DNA of 64,000 bases, from the NCBI RefSeq assembly GCF_002153605.1, contig NZ_JOPG01000007.1, positions 143,667-207,666 on the forward strand, read 5' to 3'. This DNA comes from Acetobacter malorum. GTDB taxonomy: Bacteria; Pseudomonadota; Alphaproteobacteria; Acetobacterales; Acetobacteraceae. Below, piece after piece: positions 33,813 through 43,735 of this stretch. The notes beneath the pieces are model-generated. The model did no database searches and was not told the origin of the DNA. It was given only the letters and a program-made list of their open reading frames with translations. The translations under genes were made by a program, and so were the position numbers. Position 1 is the first letter of the stretch. Every line of letters starts with the position of its first letter.

Positions 33813-36800
33813 TGGGCATGCAGAAGCATCCTGACACCACGCATGGTGAAAGCGCCAAAGAGTTTTTTGAAGCGTGGGACAACAATGTTGCCGCTCTGGA
33901 CGGCCTGTATGACCCGGCTGATGAACGGGATTCCTGTGGCGTTGGTCTGGTTGCAGCGCTCGACGGCAAGCAGCGCCGTGACGTGGTGGAAGCCGGTATT
34001 GCGGCCCTGAAAGCCATCTGGCACCGCGGCGCGGTGGATGCCGATGGAAAAACGGGTGATGGCGCGGGCATCCATGTGGAAATCCCGCAGAAATTCTTTG
34101 AGGATGCGATCACCAGCACGGGTGACCAGCCGGTAGAAGGTGCGATCATCGCCGTTGGGCAGGTGTTCCTGCCTAAAACGGATCTGGTCGCGCAGGAACA
34201 GTGCCGTCAGATTATCGAGACGGAAATTCTGGCCTTCGGCTATGGCATTTACGGCTGGCGTCAGGTCCCGATTGATACGGCCTGTATTGGTGAAAAAGCC
34301 AACGCAACACGGCCGGAAATTGAACAGATCATGATCCGCAATCTGCCGGGCACGGCGGAAGAGGCGTTTGAGCGGGATCTGTACGTCATCCGTCGCCGGA
34401 TTGAAAAAGCGGCGATTGCAGCACAGGTGGATCTGTATATCTGCTCTCTGTCCTGCCGTTCGATCATCTATAAAGGCATGTTCCTGGCCGAGCATCTGAC
34501 TGAGTTCTATCCGGATCTGCTGGATGAGCGCTTTGTCAGCCGCTTTGCCATTTATCATCAGCGTTATTCCACCAACACCTTCCCCACATGGAAGCTGGCG
34601 CAGCCGTTCCGGCGTCTGGCGCATAATGGTGAAATCAACACTATTTCCGGCAACATCAACTGGATGAAAAGCCACGAAACGCGGCTGTCTCACCCGGATC
34701 TTGACCCGTGGATGAAAGACATCAAACCGCTGGTGCAGGCGGGTGGGTCCGATACGGCAACGCTGGACAACGTGTTTGAACTGTTGACCTTTGCCGGGCG
34801 TGATGCGCCTGCGGCCAAGGCGCTGATGATTCCTGCCAGCGTGGGTGGGAACTCTCTGATGAAGCAGTCCCACCGCGACATGTTTGCCTACTGCAATGCC
34901 GTGATGGAACCGTGGGACGGCCCGGCCGCCCTGTGCGCCACGGATGGCCGCTGGGTGATTGCCGGTCTGGACCGCTCTGGCCTGCGCCCGCTGCGCTATA
35001 CGGTGACAGACGATAATCTGCTGATTGTCGGGTCCGAAACCGGCATGGTGCGTGTGCCTGAAAGCAATGTTGCCAAACGTGGGCGGCTTGGACCGGGGGA
35101 TGTCCTCGGCGTCGATCTGCAGGAAGCACGCCTGTACGGCAATGAAGAGCTGCTGGATCTGCTGGCATCCCGTCAGGACTTTTCCTCATGGGTCGGTGGT
35201 ATTCAGAAAATTGGCTGTATCGTTCGCTCAGATGTGAAAGAGCCTGTTCTCTATCAGGGTGATGAACTGCGCCGCCGCCAGCTGGCTGTGGGCACCACGC
35301 TGGAAGAACTGGAAGCTATCCTGCACCCAATGGTGGAAACCGGGACAGAAGCCATTGGCTCCATGGGCGATGATACGCCGCTGGCTGTGCTGTCTCCGCG
35401 CTTCCGTGGTCTGTCGCATTATTTCCGGCAGGGCTTCAGTCAGGTGACCAATCCGCCGATTGATTCCCTGCGTGAATCCCGCGTGATGAGCCTTGCAACG
35501 CGTCTGGGAAATCTAGGAAATATTCTGGATCAGTCGGCAGAGCAGTGCGAAATGCTGCAACTGCCCAGCCCGGTTCTGACATCCGGTGAATATGAAGCCC
35601 TGCGGGCCTTCTGCGGCACGTCCGGCTGCCTGATTGATTGCTCCTTCCCGGCGAAGGAAGGCGAGGCAGGCCTGCGTGAAGCGATTGCCCGCATCCGGCG
35701 TGAGGCAGAAGAAAGTGTACGTGGCGGCTGCACCCATGTGTTCCTGACGGATGAAAACCAGTCTCCGGACCGGGCCTATATCCCGATGATTCTGGCAACG
35801 GCGGCTGTCCATACGCATCTTGTTCGTAATTCCTTGCGCACCTTCACGTCTCTGAACGTGCGGGCCTCCACCACGCTGGATGTACATTCCATTGCTGTGA
35901 CCATCGGGGTGGGTGCGACGACGGTTAACCCGTATCTGGCGCAGGAATGTATTGCGGACCGGCATCGCCGCGGGCTGTTCGGTAAGCTCACCCTGCGTGA
36001 GTGCATGGAGCGCTACCGTAAAGCCGTGGATAAAGGCCTGCTCAAGATCATGTCCAAAATGGGCATTTCGATTGTGGCGTCTTATCGCGGCGGCTGTAAT
36101 TTTGAAGCCGTGGGTCTCTCCCGCGCGCTGACGGCGGAATTCTTCCCCGGTATGCCGTCCCGTATCTCCGGCATTGGTCTGCCCGGCATTGCCCGCAATG
36201 TGCTGACCTTCCATCAGGAAGCATGGGATTCTGCATCTCTGGCTCTGCCTGTTGGCGGTTTTTACAAACTGCGCCGCAAGGGTGAGCAGCATGCGTTTGA
36301 TGGCACGCTGATCCACATGCTCCAGACGGCTGTGGCGAGTGACAGTTTTACCATCTACAAGCGCTATGCTGACGCCGTGCGGGCCCAGCCGCCGGTGGCG
36401 TTGCGCGATCTGCTGGACTTCCGGGAAGGGCGCACGCCCATTCCGGTGGAGGAAGTGGAAAGCATTACGCAGTTGCGGAAACGCCTGATCTCACCAGCTA
36501 TTTCTCTGGGTGCACTCAGCCCGGAAGCGCATGAGACACTCTCCATCGCCATGAACCGGATTGGCGCGAAGTCTGATTCTGGTGAGGGCGGGGAAGATCC
36601 GGAACGCGCAAAACCGCGCCCGAATGGTGACAACGCCTCTTCCGCCATCAAACAGGTGGCCTCTGGCCGCTTTGGTGTGACCGCGCAGTATCTGAATGAT
36701 TGCCGTGAACTGGAAATCAAGGTCGCGCAGGGTGCCAAGCCGGGTGAAGGTGGACAGTTGCCGGGCTTTAAAGTCACGGGGCTGATTGCCAAGCTGCGTC

Positions 36801-38368
36801 ATGCTACACCGGGTGTGACTCTGATTTCTCCGCCGCCGCATCACGATATTTACTCGATCGAAGATCTGGCCCAGCTCATTTATGACCTGAAGCAGATCAA
36901 TCCGGATGCTACGGTGACCGTCAAACTGGTGGCGCGTTCCGGTATTGGTACCATCGCAGCAGGGGTGGCGAAGGCGAAGGCCGATGCCATTCTGATTTCC
37001 GGCCACTCCGGTGGCACGGGGGCCAGCCCGCTGACCTCCGTGAAGTATGCTGGTCTGCCGTGGGAGCTTGGGCTGGCGGAAGCGCATCAGGTGCTGATGC
37101 TCAACCGTCTACGGCACCGCGTAAAGCTGCGCACGGATGGTGGCATCAAGACCGGGCGCGACGTGGTGATTGCCGCCATGCTGGGTGCGGAAGAGTTCGG
37201 GATTGGGACTGCAAGCCTTGTGGCCATGGGCTGCATCATGGTGCGTCAGTGCCATTCCAACACCTGTCCGGTGGGCGTATGCTCGCAGGACGAGGCGATG
37301 CGCAAGAAGTTTGAAGGCACGCCGGAGAAGGTCATCAACCTGTTCTCCTTCATTGCTGAAGATGTGCGCAATATTCTGGCGTCTCTGGGCTTCCGCAGCC
37401 TGAACGAAGTGATCGGCCGGACCGATCTGCTGCGTCAGGTGTCGCGTGGCGCGGATTATCTGGATGATCTGGACCTCAACTCCCTGCTTTCACAGGCAGA
37501 TCCCGGCCCGTTTGCGCGCTATTGCACGTTGGAAGGCCGGAACGAGGTGCCCGACACGCTGGATGCGCAGATGATCAGCGATGCGAAGCCGCTGTTTGAC
37601 CACGGTGAGAAAATGCAGCTGCACTACAATGTGCAGAACACGCAGCGTGCGATTGGTACCCGCATGTCTTCTCTCATTGTGCGCAAGTTTGGCATGACGA
37701 CGCTGGCACCGGGCCATCTGACGGTGCGTCTGCGCGGGTCTGCCGGGCAGTCTCTGGGGGCGTTTGCCGTGCAGGGGCTGAAGCTGGAAGTGCTGGGCGA
37801 CGCCAACGATTATGTTGGTAAGGGTCTGTCCGGCGCGACCATTACCGTGCGGCCTTCTCCGTCCTCCCGCCTCGTCAGCAACCAGAACGCCATTATTGGC
37901 AACACGGTGCTGTATGGCGCAACGGCAGGGGAACTCTATGCCTCAGGGCAGGCGGGTGAACGCTTTGCCGTGCGTAACTCCGGCGCAGTGGCTGTGGTGG
38001 AAGGCTGCGGGTCCAACGCCTGTGAGTATATGACGGGCGGCACAGTGGTGGTTCTGGGCGAAATTGGTGACAATTTCGGTGCAGGCTTTACCGGTGGCAT
38101 GGCGTTTGTGCTGGATGATGCCAACACGTTTGAGAAGCGCGTCAATCCGGAATCCCTGTTCTGGACACGGGTGACGGATGAGCGCTGGGCGCAGGAACTG
38201 CGGCGTCTGGTTGAACGGCATGTGGAAGAAACCGGCTCCCCGTATGCAACCAATCTGCTGCATAAATGGAACGATGTGTTGCCGCGCTTCTGGCAGATTG
38301 TGCCGAAAGACTACGCGCGCATCATCGGCTTTACCCTGCCGGAAGAAGAGCTGGCCAAATCTGCCTGA
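33812..38368 (+). CDS. gltB: glutamate synthase (NADPH) large subunit GltB
   Basis: A 1518-residue enzyme that makes two glutamates from glutamine and 2-oxoglutarate. The N-terminal amidotransferase domain should start at Cys42 (DSCGVGLVA) after removal of a 41-residue propeptide. The FMN-binding synthase domain has GTGASPLTSVKYAGLPWELGLAE and DGGIKTGRDV; the Cys cluster CHSNTCPVGVC binds a 3Fe-4S centre. The C-terminal GXGXG beta-helix domain follows (GATITVRPS, GGTVVVLGE). Full length. The order gltD-gltB with overlap is the reverse of the common gltBD order. Confidence 0.98.
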   Translation: MGMQKHPDTTHGESAKEFFEAWDNNVAALDGLYDPADERDSCGVGLVAALDGKQRRDVVEAGIAALKAIWHRGAVDADGKTGDGAGIHVEIPQKFFEDAITSTGDQPVEGAIIAVGQVFLPKTDLVAQEQCRQIIETEILAFGYGIYGWRQVPIDTACIGEKANATRPEIEQIMIRNLPGTAEEAFERDLYVIRRRIEKAAIAAQVDLYICSLSCRSIIYKGMFLAEHLTEFYPDLLDERFVSRFAIYHQRYSTNTFPTWKLAQPFRRLAHNGEINTISGNINWMKSHETRLSHPDLDPWMKDIKPLVQAGGSDTATLDNVFELLTFAGRDAPAAKALMIPASVGGNSLMKQSHRDMFAYCNAVMEPWDGPAALCATDGRWVIAGLDRSGLRPLRYTVTDDNLLIVGSETGMVRVPESNVAKRGRLGPGDVLGVDLQEARLYGNEELLDLLASRQDFSSWVGGIQKIGCIVRSDVKEPVLYQGDELRRRQLAVGTTLEELEAILHPMVETGTEAIGSMGDDTPLAVLSPRFRGLSHYFRQGFSQVTNPPIDSLRESRVMSLATRLGNLGNILDQSAEQCEMLQLPSPVLTSGEYEALRAFCGTSGCLIDCSFPAKEGEAGLREAIARIRREAEESVRGGCTHVFLTDENQSPDRAYIPMILATAAVHTHLVRNSLRTFTSLNVRASTTLDVHSIAVTIGVGATTVNPYLAQECIADRHRRGLFGKLTLRECMERYRKAVDKGLLKIMSKMGISIVASYRGGCNFEAVGLSRALTAEFFPGMPSRISGIGLPGIARNVLTFHQEAWDSASLALPVGGFYKLRRKGEQHAFDGTLIHMLQTAVASDSFTIYKRYADAVRAQPPVALRDLLDFREGRTPIPVEEVESITQLRKRLISPAISLGALSPEAHETLSIAMNRIGAKSDSGEGGEDPERAKPRPNGDNASSAIKQVASGRFGVTAQYLNDCRELEIKVAQGAKPGEGGQLPGFKVTGLIAKLRHATPGVTLISPPPHHDIYSIEDLAQLIYDLKQINPDATVTVKLVARSGIGTIAAGVAKAKADAILISGHSGGTGASPLTSVKYAGLPWELGLAEAHQVLMLNRLRHRVKLRTDGGIKTGRDVVIAAMLGAEEFGIGTASLVAMGCIMVRQCHSNTCPVGVCSQDEAMRKKFEGTPEKVINLFSFIAEDVRNILASLGFRSLNEVIGRTDLLRQVSRGADYLDDLDLNSLLSQADPGPFARYCTLEGRNEVPDTLDAQMISDAKPLFDHGEKMQLHYNVQNTQRAIGTRMSSLIVRKFGMTTLAPGHLTVRLRGSAGQSLGAFAVQGLKLEVLGDANDYVGKGLSGATITVRPSPSSRLVSNQNAIIGNTVLYGATAGELYASGQAGERFAVRNSGAVAVVEGCGSNACEYMTGGTVVVLGEIGDNFGAGFTGGMAFVLDDANTFEKRVNPESLFWTRVTDERWAQELRRLVERHVEETGSPYATNLLHKWNDVLPRFWQIVPKDYARIIGFTLPEEELAKSA

Positions 38369-38397
38369 TCAGGCGTTTGCCTGACGAAGAGTGTGGT

Positions 38398-38451
38398 CCC
38401 GAAAGATCTGTTTTTGCCTTATGAGCGTATAAGGCAGGCAGGTCTTTCGGG
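38398..38451. repeat. long imperfect hairpin between gltB and pepF
   Basis: CCCGAAAGATCTG (38398-38410) pairs with CAGGTCTTTCGGG (38439-38451) with one G-T pair, and an inner perfect stem GCCTTAT/ATAAGGC (38416-38422 and 38429-38435) caps it. No T-tract follows, so it is not a classic terminator. A second small hairpin TCAGGC-GTTT-GCCTGA lies at 38369-38384 directly after the gltB stop. Confidence 0.55.
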
Positions 38452-38548
38452 TCATGCTGATGGTGCAGTCTGACCTGCGCCGTATGTGAACCCCAATTGC
38501 GTTCACATGTACTCGCCTCATGCTAAATTGCACGGTAGGATGCGGCTT

Positions 38549-40405
38549 ATGAAACATACAGCGCATTCTCACCGTTCGTCTCAGTTTCCGGCCTTTGCTG
38601 CGGAAGCCGGGGCTGTGGCCGCAACCAGTGCCGCGCCGGGGCAGGAGGCTTCCACCCTTCCGCGCTGGGACCTTTCGGCTCTCTATAACAGTATGGAAGA
38701 TCCGGCGATTAAGCTGGATCTGGCTCAGGCTGAGCAGCAGGCCAAAGAGTTTGCCTCCCGCTATCAGGGTAAGCTGGCAGGTCTGTCCGGGGCTGAGGTC
38801 GCCGAAGCCATTCGCACCTGTGAGGCGATTGAGGAGATACTGGGCAAGGCCGGGTCCTATGCCTCGCTGCTGTTTGCCGCCAATTCATCCGATCCGGAAA
38901 TCAGCCGTTTCAGCCAGTCGATTAGTGAAAAACTGACCGATATCTCCACGCATCTGCTGTTCTTTACGCTGGAACTCAACCGGCTGGATGACGCCGATCT
39001 GGCGCAGAAAATGCAGGACCCGGCTCTGGCGCACTGGAAACCGTTCCTGGATGATACGCGCCTGTTCCGCCCGCATCAGCTTTCTGATGAGGTCGAGAAG
39101 GTTCTGCTGGAAAAATCCGTAACGGGTGCCCAGTCCTGGTGCCGCCTGTTTGATGAGACGATTGCCGCGCTGCGCGTCACGCTGGATGGCAAGGAAATGC
39201 CGGTCGGCGACGCGCTGAACCGCCTCTCCGATTCGGATCGGTCTGTGCGTGAGAAGGCCGGGAAAGCCGTTGGCAAGGTATTTGGTGAGAATGTGCGGCT
39301 GTTCGCCCTCATCACCAACACGCTGGCCAAGGATAAGGCGATCTCTGATGGCCTGCGCCATTACGCCCGCCCGACATCCTCCCGCAACCTGTCCAACATG
39401 GTTGAAGATGAAGTGGTGGACGCGCTCGTCTCCGCCGTGCGGGAAGATTATCCACGTCTTGCGCATCGCTATTACGCCCTGAAGGCCAAATGGATGGGTC
39501 TGGACAAGCTGGAACATTGGGACCGCAACGCTCCGCTGCCCGGCTGTGAAGACCGCAAAATCCCGTGGGACGAAGCCAAACAGATTGTCCAGAAAGCCTA
39601 TGATGGCTTTGACCCACGCATGGGGAAGGTGATCAATACCTTCCTGACGCATCCGTGGATTGATGTGCCGCCCGCACCGGGCAAATCTCCGGGCGCATTT
39701 GCGCACCCCACCGTGCCGTCTGCGCATCCGTTTATCCTGTTGAACTATCATGGCCGCACGCGCGATGTGATGACGCTGGCGCATGAGCTGGGTCATGGTG
39801 TGCATCAGGTTTTGGCGGCCAAGCAGGGCTACTTCCAGTCCAACACCCCGCTGACGCTTGCTGAAACGGCGAGTGTGTTTGGGGAAATGCTGACCTTCCA
39901 GTCTCTGCTGGATGCGGAAACCGACCCGGCCCGCAAGCGCACGCTGCTGGCTGGCAAGGTGGAGGATATGCTCAACACTGTGGTGCGCCAGATTGCGTTC
40001 TACGAGTTTGAAACCCGCGTGCATGATGAGCGCAAATCCGGTGAGCTTCTGCCGGAACGGATTGGCGAGATCTGGTTGCAGGTGCAGACGGAAAGTCTCG
40101 GGCCGATCTTCAACTTCACGCCTGAATATGACGTCTTCTGGGCGTATATCCCGCACTTTATCCATTCACCGTTCTATGTTTACGCCTACGCGTTTGGTGA
40201 TTGTCTGGTGAATGCGCTGTATGGCGTGTTCAGTGAGGGCGCGCCCGGTTTCCAGGATAAATACATCGCCATGCTGGAAGCAGGCGGCACCAAACGCCAC
40301 AAGGAACTGCTGGCACCGTTCGGGCTGGACGCGTCCGATCCCGGCTTCTGGCGCAAGGGGCTGGATGTGATCTCCGGCTTTATCGACCAGCTGGAGCAGG
40401 CGTAA
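38549..40405 (+). CDS. pepF: M3 family oligoendopeptidase F
   Basis: A 618-residue cytosolic zinc metallopeptidase that degrades oligopeptides. LAHELGHGVHQ holds the HExxH zinc motif, followed by the downstream Glu in ETASVFGEM. LPRWDLSALYNSMEDP is the usual start of PepF proteins. The ATG at 38549 is favoured by AGGA 9 nt upstream; longer frames from 38486 (GTG) lack homology. It is followed 1 nt later by the ABC1 kinase gene. Confidence 0.93.
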   Translation: MKHTAHSHRSSQFPAFAAEAGAVAATSAAPGQEASTLPRWDLSALYNSMEDPAIKLDLAQAEQQAKEFASRYQGKLAGLSGAEVAEAIRTCEAIEEILGKAGSYASLLFAANSSDPEISRFSQSISEKLTDISTHLLFFTLELNRLDDADLAQKMQDPALAHWKPFLDDTRLFRPHQLSDEVEKVLLEKSVTGAQSWCRLFDETIAALRVTLDGKEMPVGDALNRLSDSDRSVREKAGKAVGKVFGENVRLFALITNTLAKDKAISDGLRHYARPTSSRNLSNMVEDEVVDALVSAVREDYPRLAHRYYALKAKWMGLDKLEHWDRNAPLPGCEDRKIPWDEAKQIVQKAYDGFDPRMGKVINTFLTHPWIDVPPAPGKSPGAFAHPTVPSAHPFILLNYHGRTRDVMTLAHELGHGVHQVLAAKQGYFQSNTPLTLAETASVFGEMLTFQSLLDAETDPARKRTLLAGKVEDMLNTVVRQIAFYEFETRVHDERKSGELLPERIGEIWLQVQTESLGPIFNFTPEYDVFWAYIPHFIHSPFYVYAYAFGDCLVNALYGVFSEGAPGFQDKYIAMLEAGGTKRHKELLAPFGLDASDPGFWRKGLDVISGFIDQLEQA

Positions 40406-40406
40406 C

Positions 40407-41768
40407 ATGGCTGAACGGGATTTGGACAATAGTGGTGTTTTTGGTGAGCTGCGCCGCATGGTCCAGACAACCGGCACCGTGGGGGGCATTGCCGCCCGCC
40501 TTGCCGGGCACAAAATGGGGATTCGCTCAGGCGGTGCCTCGCATGCGGAAGATCTGAAATCCATTCTCGGTGGCCTGAAAGGGCCGCTGATGAAGGCTGC
40601 GCAGCTCCTCTCCACTATCCCTGGCGCGCTGCCGGATGAATATGCGGAAGAGCTGGCCCAGTTGCAGGCCAATGCTCCGCCAATGGGCTGGAACTTTGTG
40701 CGCCGCCGTATGACGGCAGAACTGGGGGCTGGCTGGGAGCGGAATTTCCGCTCCTTCGGGCGGGAAGCCGCCGCGGCTGCCAGCCTTGGGCAGGTGCATA
40801 AAGCCGTGCTGGCCGATGGCCGGCAGGTGGCCTGCAAACTGCAATACCCGGATATGAACGCCGCGGTGGAAGCTGATTTGCGCCAGTTCCGTATGGCGAT
40901 TGGGGTCTACCACCGGCTCGATAACGCCATCCGTCAGGATGACGTGGTGGAAGAACTGGCCGAGCGCCTGCGCGAAGAGCTGGATTATCTGCGTGAGGCC
41001 GCCAACATGCGGCTGTATCAGAGCGCTCTGGCCGACTGCCCGGAAGTAACAGTTCCGGCTCCGGTTGATGAACTCTGCACACGCCGCCTTTTGACCATGG
41101 AATGGGTCAATGGGCGGAGTATGAACGCCGTGATTCAGGCAGGGCTGACGGAAGAGCAGAAGCAGAAGCTTGCCCGCACGCTGTTCCGCGCCTGGTATGT
41201 GCCACTGTATCAGTATGGCGTGGTGCATGGAGACCCCCATATGGGGAACTTCACTGTGCGGGAGGATTACGGGCTGAACCTGCTGGACTTCGGGGCCATC
41301 CGGATTTTCAATCCGTCCTTCATCAAGGGGAATATCGACCTCTACCGGGCCTTGCAGACCAAGGATAAGGAACTGGCCACCAAGGCGTATGCCGCGTGGG
41401 GCTTTACGGACCTGACCCCTGAGAAGGTCGACGTGCTGAACGAGTGGGCCGGGTTCCTGTATGAACCGCTGATGGATAACCGCGTGCGGTATATTCAGGA
41501 AGGCAACAATCCCGCTCTGGGGCGTGAAATTCTGTCCAAAGTGCATGAAGGCTTACAGCGCACCGGTGGCGTACGCCTGCCACGTGAATTTGTGCTGGTG
41601 GACCGTTCCGCCGTGGGGCTTGGGTCTGTCTTCATGCGTCTGAAAGTGAAGATGAACTGGTACGAGCTCTTCCATGAGATCGTGCAGGACTTTGATGAAG
41701 CCGCTTTGGCTGCCCGTCAGAAAGCTGCTGTGGAGGCTGCGCGCTTCCCGGCAACGCCGGCCAGCTAA
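40407..41768 (+). CDS. ABC1/UbiB-family atypical kinase
   Basis: A 453-residue protein of the ABC1 (ADCK/UbiB) kinase-like family, which supports ubiquinone synthesis. The family's KxGQ motif appears as KAAQ in GPLMKAAQLLSTIPGALP. The Ala-rich loop AAAASLGQVH, the catalytic VVHGDPHMGN and the metal-binding LLDFGAI are present. No C-terminal membrane helices typical of UbiB are seen, so it belongs to a soluble subgroup. It starts one base after the pepF stop. Confidence 0.88.
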   Translation: MAERDLDNSGVFGELRRMVQTTGTVGGIAARLAGHKMGIRSGGASHAEDLKSILGGLKGPLMKAAQLLSTIPGALPDEYAEELAQLQANAPPMGWNFVRRRMTAELGAGWERNFRSFGREAAAAASLGQVHKAVLADGRQVACKLQYPDMNAAVEADLRQFRMAIGVYHRLDNAIRQDDVVEELAERLREELDYLREAANMRLYQSALADCPEVTVPAPVDELCTRRLLTMEWVNGRSMNAVIQAGLTEEQKQKLARTLFRAWYVPLYQYGVVHGDPHMGNFTVREDYGLNLLDFGAIRIFNPSFIKGNIDLYRALQTKDKELATKAYAAWGFTDLTPEKVDVLNEWAGFLYEPLMDNRVRYIQEGNNPALGREILSKVHEGLQRTGGVRLPREFVLVDRSAVGLGSVFMRLKVKMNWYELFHEIVQDFDEAALAARQKAAVEAARFPATPAS

Positions 41769-41890
41769 CCCGATCTGTTCGGGTTATTCCTGTCGCCTGC
41801 CTTGCTTTGACCCTTTGAGGTTAGGCAGGGCAGACCAGCAGCCGCCAGCACCAGTATAAGTGTCGGGCCGGCCGGCTGCTGTCTCAGGCT

Positions 41891-42487
41891 TTAGTACGCC
41901 TGATAGTCCACTTTTTTCAGATGCTTTTCGTTATAGTCCAGCTGGTCTTTGGTGAGCTGGAAGCCCACTTCAAACCGGTAATCCGAGTCTATATTCTTGG
42001 GCGGAATGGGCAGATCGACGGTCACGACCTTGCTATCGCTTGTGATGCTGGAGAGGTTGGCCGGGAACTGGAACGTGTGTTTGAACACGTGCTTGTTCAC
42101 AATCCGGTCCCCATGTAGCACGGCAATAAACCACGGCAGCGTGACGGTGCTGCCAGCCGCTGCCGGCCCGTGGCTGACGACAAAGCGCAGCGCGATTCGG
42201 GTTTTCAGATCCTTCGGTCCGGCCCCCAGACAATCCCCCTGTAATTTCAGGATGCTCGCCCTTGTGACCAGATGCGGGAAGGTCGCGGTCTTGCCATCAT
42301 ACAGATAGTAATCCGCAGCTTCCGGCGGAATATGCGTGAGCGGGCAGGAGGGGGCGAAGGCAATGGAGGCATTTTCCTCATCCCCGCAGCCACCAAGGGT
42401 GGTCAGCAGGCCAAGAGCCGCAAGACCTGACACCGCAAAGCGGGGCAGCAGGCGGCGTGGATGAGAAAGGTCTTGGGACATGTGCAA
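41891..42487 (-). CDS. lipoprotein of unknown function
   Basis: A 198-residue protein with a lipoprotein signal peptide: basic start (HPRRLLPR), hydrophobic stretch (FAVSGLAALGLLTTL) and lipobox LGGC (Cys34). The mature part is beta-rich, with TRASILKLQGDCLG, TRIALRFVVSHGPA and FEVGFQLTKDQLDYNEKH. No motif allows a function to be named. It is monocistronic and convergent with the ABC1 gene. The start could be Met3 instead of Met1. Confidence 0.78.
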   Translation of the reverse strand: MHMSQDLSHPRRLLPRFAVSGLAALGLLTTLGGCGDEENASIAFAPSCPLTHIPPEAADYYLYDGKTATFPHLVTRASILKLQGDCLGAGPKDLKTRIALRFVVSHGPAAAGSTVTLPWFIAVLHGDRIVNKHVFKHTFQFPANLSSITSDSKVVTVDLPIPPKNIDSDYRFEVGFQLTKDQLDYNEKHLKKVDYQAY

Positions 42488-42721
42488 ATCCGGAATTATC
42501 GGTTAGAGGGGGTTGAACAGATAAAAAACGAGCAGAACATAGACATCAAGCAGGGTTGTGCTGGCCACAATGCCGGAAAACGGGTTGCATCACCACCTCG
42601 CTTTGCGTAGGCCATGGCCACGGTGACCGCGACCTGCTCAGGGTTTCGGGCATAGCCTACCTTACTTATGCTTCTTATAGCTGTTTTTTCTATACCGTCC
42701 GCCGCAAGTTTGGGGAACACC

Positions 42722-43720
42722 ATGCCCGATCAAACTCCCGCCGCCACACAGGAGCCCGCACAGGCCCCGCATGGCAAGTCTCTTAAGGTTCTTCTCGCTG
42801 GTCCGCGTGGGTTCTGCGCCGGGGTAGACCGCGCAATCCGCGTGGTGGAAGAAGCCATCCGTCGTTACGGCGCACCGGTTTATGTGCGTCATGAAATTGT
42901 CCACAACCGTACGGTGGTGGAAGCTCTGGAAGCGCAGGGTGCCATTTTTGTCGAGGAACTGGATGAAGTTCCGCCCGATGGCCACGTTGTGTTTTCTGCC
43001 CATGGTGTGCCCAAAACGGTCCCGGCTGAGGCGGAACGCCGCAACCTGCTGTATCTGGATGCAACCTGCCCGCTGGTGTCCAAAGTGCATCGTGAGGCCG
43101 AGCGTCATTTTGCCGGCGGTGGCCCGGAAAGCCGCCATATCCTGATGATCGGCCATGCCGGGCATCCGGAAGTGGTGGGCACCATGGGGCAGCTGCCTGC
43201 CGGGGCCGTCACGCTGATTAACGATGCGGAAGAAGCCCGCACCGTGCAGCCGGCTGACCCCGCTCGTCTGGCTTTCATCACGCAGACGACGCTCTCCGTT
43301 GATGATACGGCTGAGATTGTGGACATCCTGCGTGAACGCTTCCCGCTGATTGAAGGGCCGAAGCGCGAGGATATCTGCTACGCCACCACCAACCGTCAGG
43401 AAGCTGTGAAGGCCATTGCGCCGGAATGTGACCTGGTGATTGTGATTGGCTCCCCCAATTCCTCCAACTCCCAGCGCCTGCGGGAAGTGGCCGAGCGCTC
43501 CGGCGCGCCGCGTGCCCTGCTGGTGCAGCGTCTGGATGCGCTGGACTGGTCCGTGCTGGACGGCGTGAACACGCTGGGCATTACGGCCGGGGCCTCTGCT
43601 CCGGAAGCTCTGGTGCAGGAAATGGTGGCCGAAATGGCCAAGCGTTACACGCTGTGCATTGATGAGCGCACGGTGAAGGAAGAAAACGTGATCTTCCGCC
43701 TGCCTGCTCCTCTGGGCTGA
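42722..43720 (+). CDS. ispH: 4-hydroxy-3-methylbut-2-enyl diphosphate reductase IspH
   Basis: A 332-residue 4Fe-4S enzyme, the last step of the MEP isoprenoid pathway, giving IPP and DMAPP. The three cluster cysteines lie in [24 protein letters not shown] and [20 protein letters not shown] and [11 protein letters not shown] are substrate-binding motifs. The ATG at 42722 with GGGGA upstream is preferred over the longer frame from 42668. It heads the ispH-thrB-rnhA group seen in many alphaproteobacteria. Confidence 0.97.
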   Translation: MPDQTPAATQEPAQAPHGKSLKVLLAGPRGFCAGVDRAIRVVEEAIRRYGAPVYVRHEIVHNRTVVEALEAQGAIFVEELDEVPPDGHVVFSAHGVPKTVPAEAERRNLLYLDATCPLVSKVHREAERHFAGGGPESRHILMIGHAGHPEVVGTMGQLPAGAVTLINDAEEARTVQPADPARLAFITQTTLSVDDTAEIVDILRERFPLIEGPKREDICYATTNRQEAVKAIAPECDLVIVIGSPNSSNSQRLREVAERSGAPRALLVQRLDALDWSVLDGVNTLGITAGASAPEALVQEMVAEMAKRYTLCIDERTVKEENVIFRLPAPLG

Positions 43721-43735
43721 GGGCAGCGCAGAAGG

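Noticed and set aside
40407..41768. Loss of the KxGQ motif (KAAQ) in the ABC1 protein as a sign of inactivation
   Set aside because: The catalytic HGDPHMGN and DFG are intact, and K-x-A-Q seems normal for this soluble alphaproteobacterial subgroup, so it is not reported as unusual.
42488..42721. Possible tiny membrane ORF upstream of ispH on the minus strand (ends in VYVLLVFYLFNPL)
   Set aside because: It has no ATG, an in-frame stop lies just upstream, and a GTG start would leave only about 21 codons without a clear Shine-Dalgarno; the likeness to a membrane helix may be chance.
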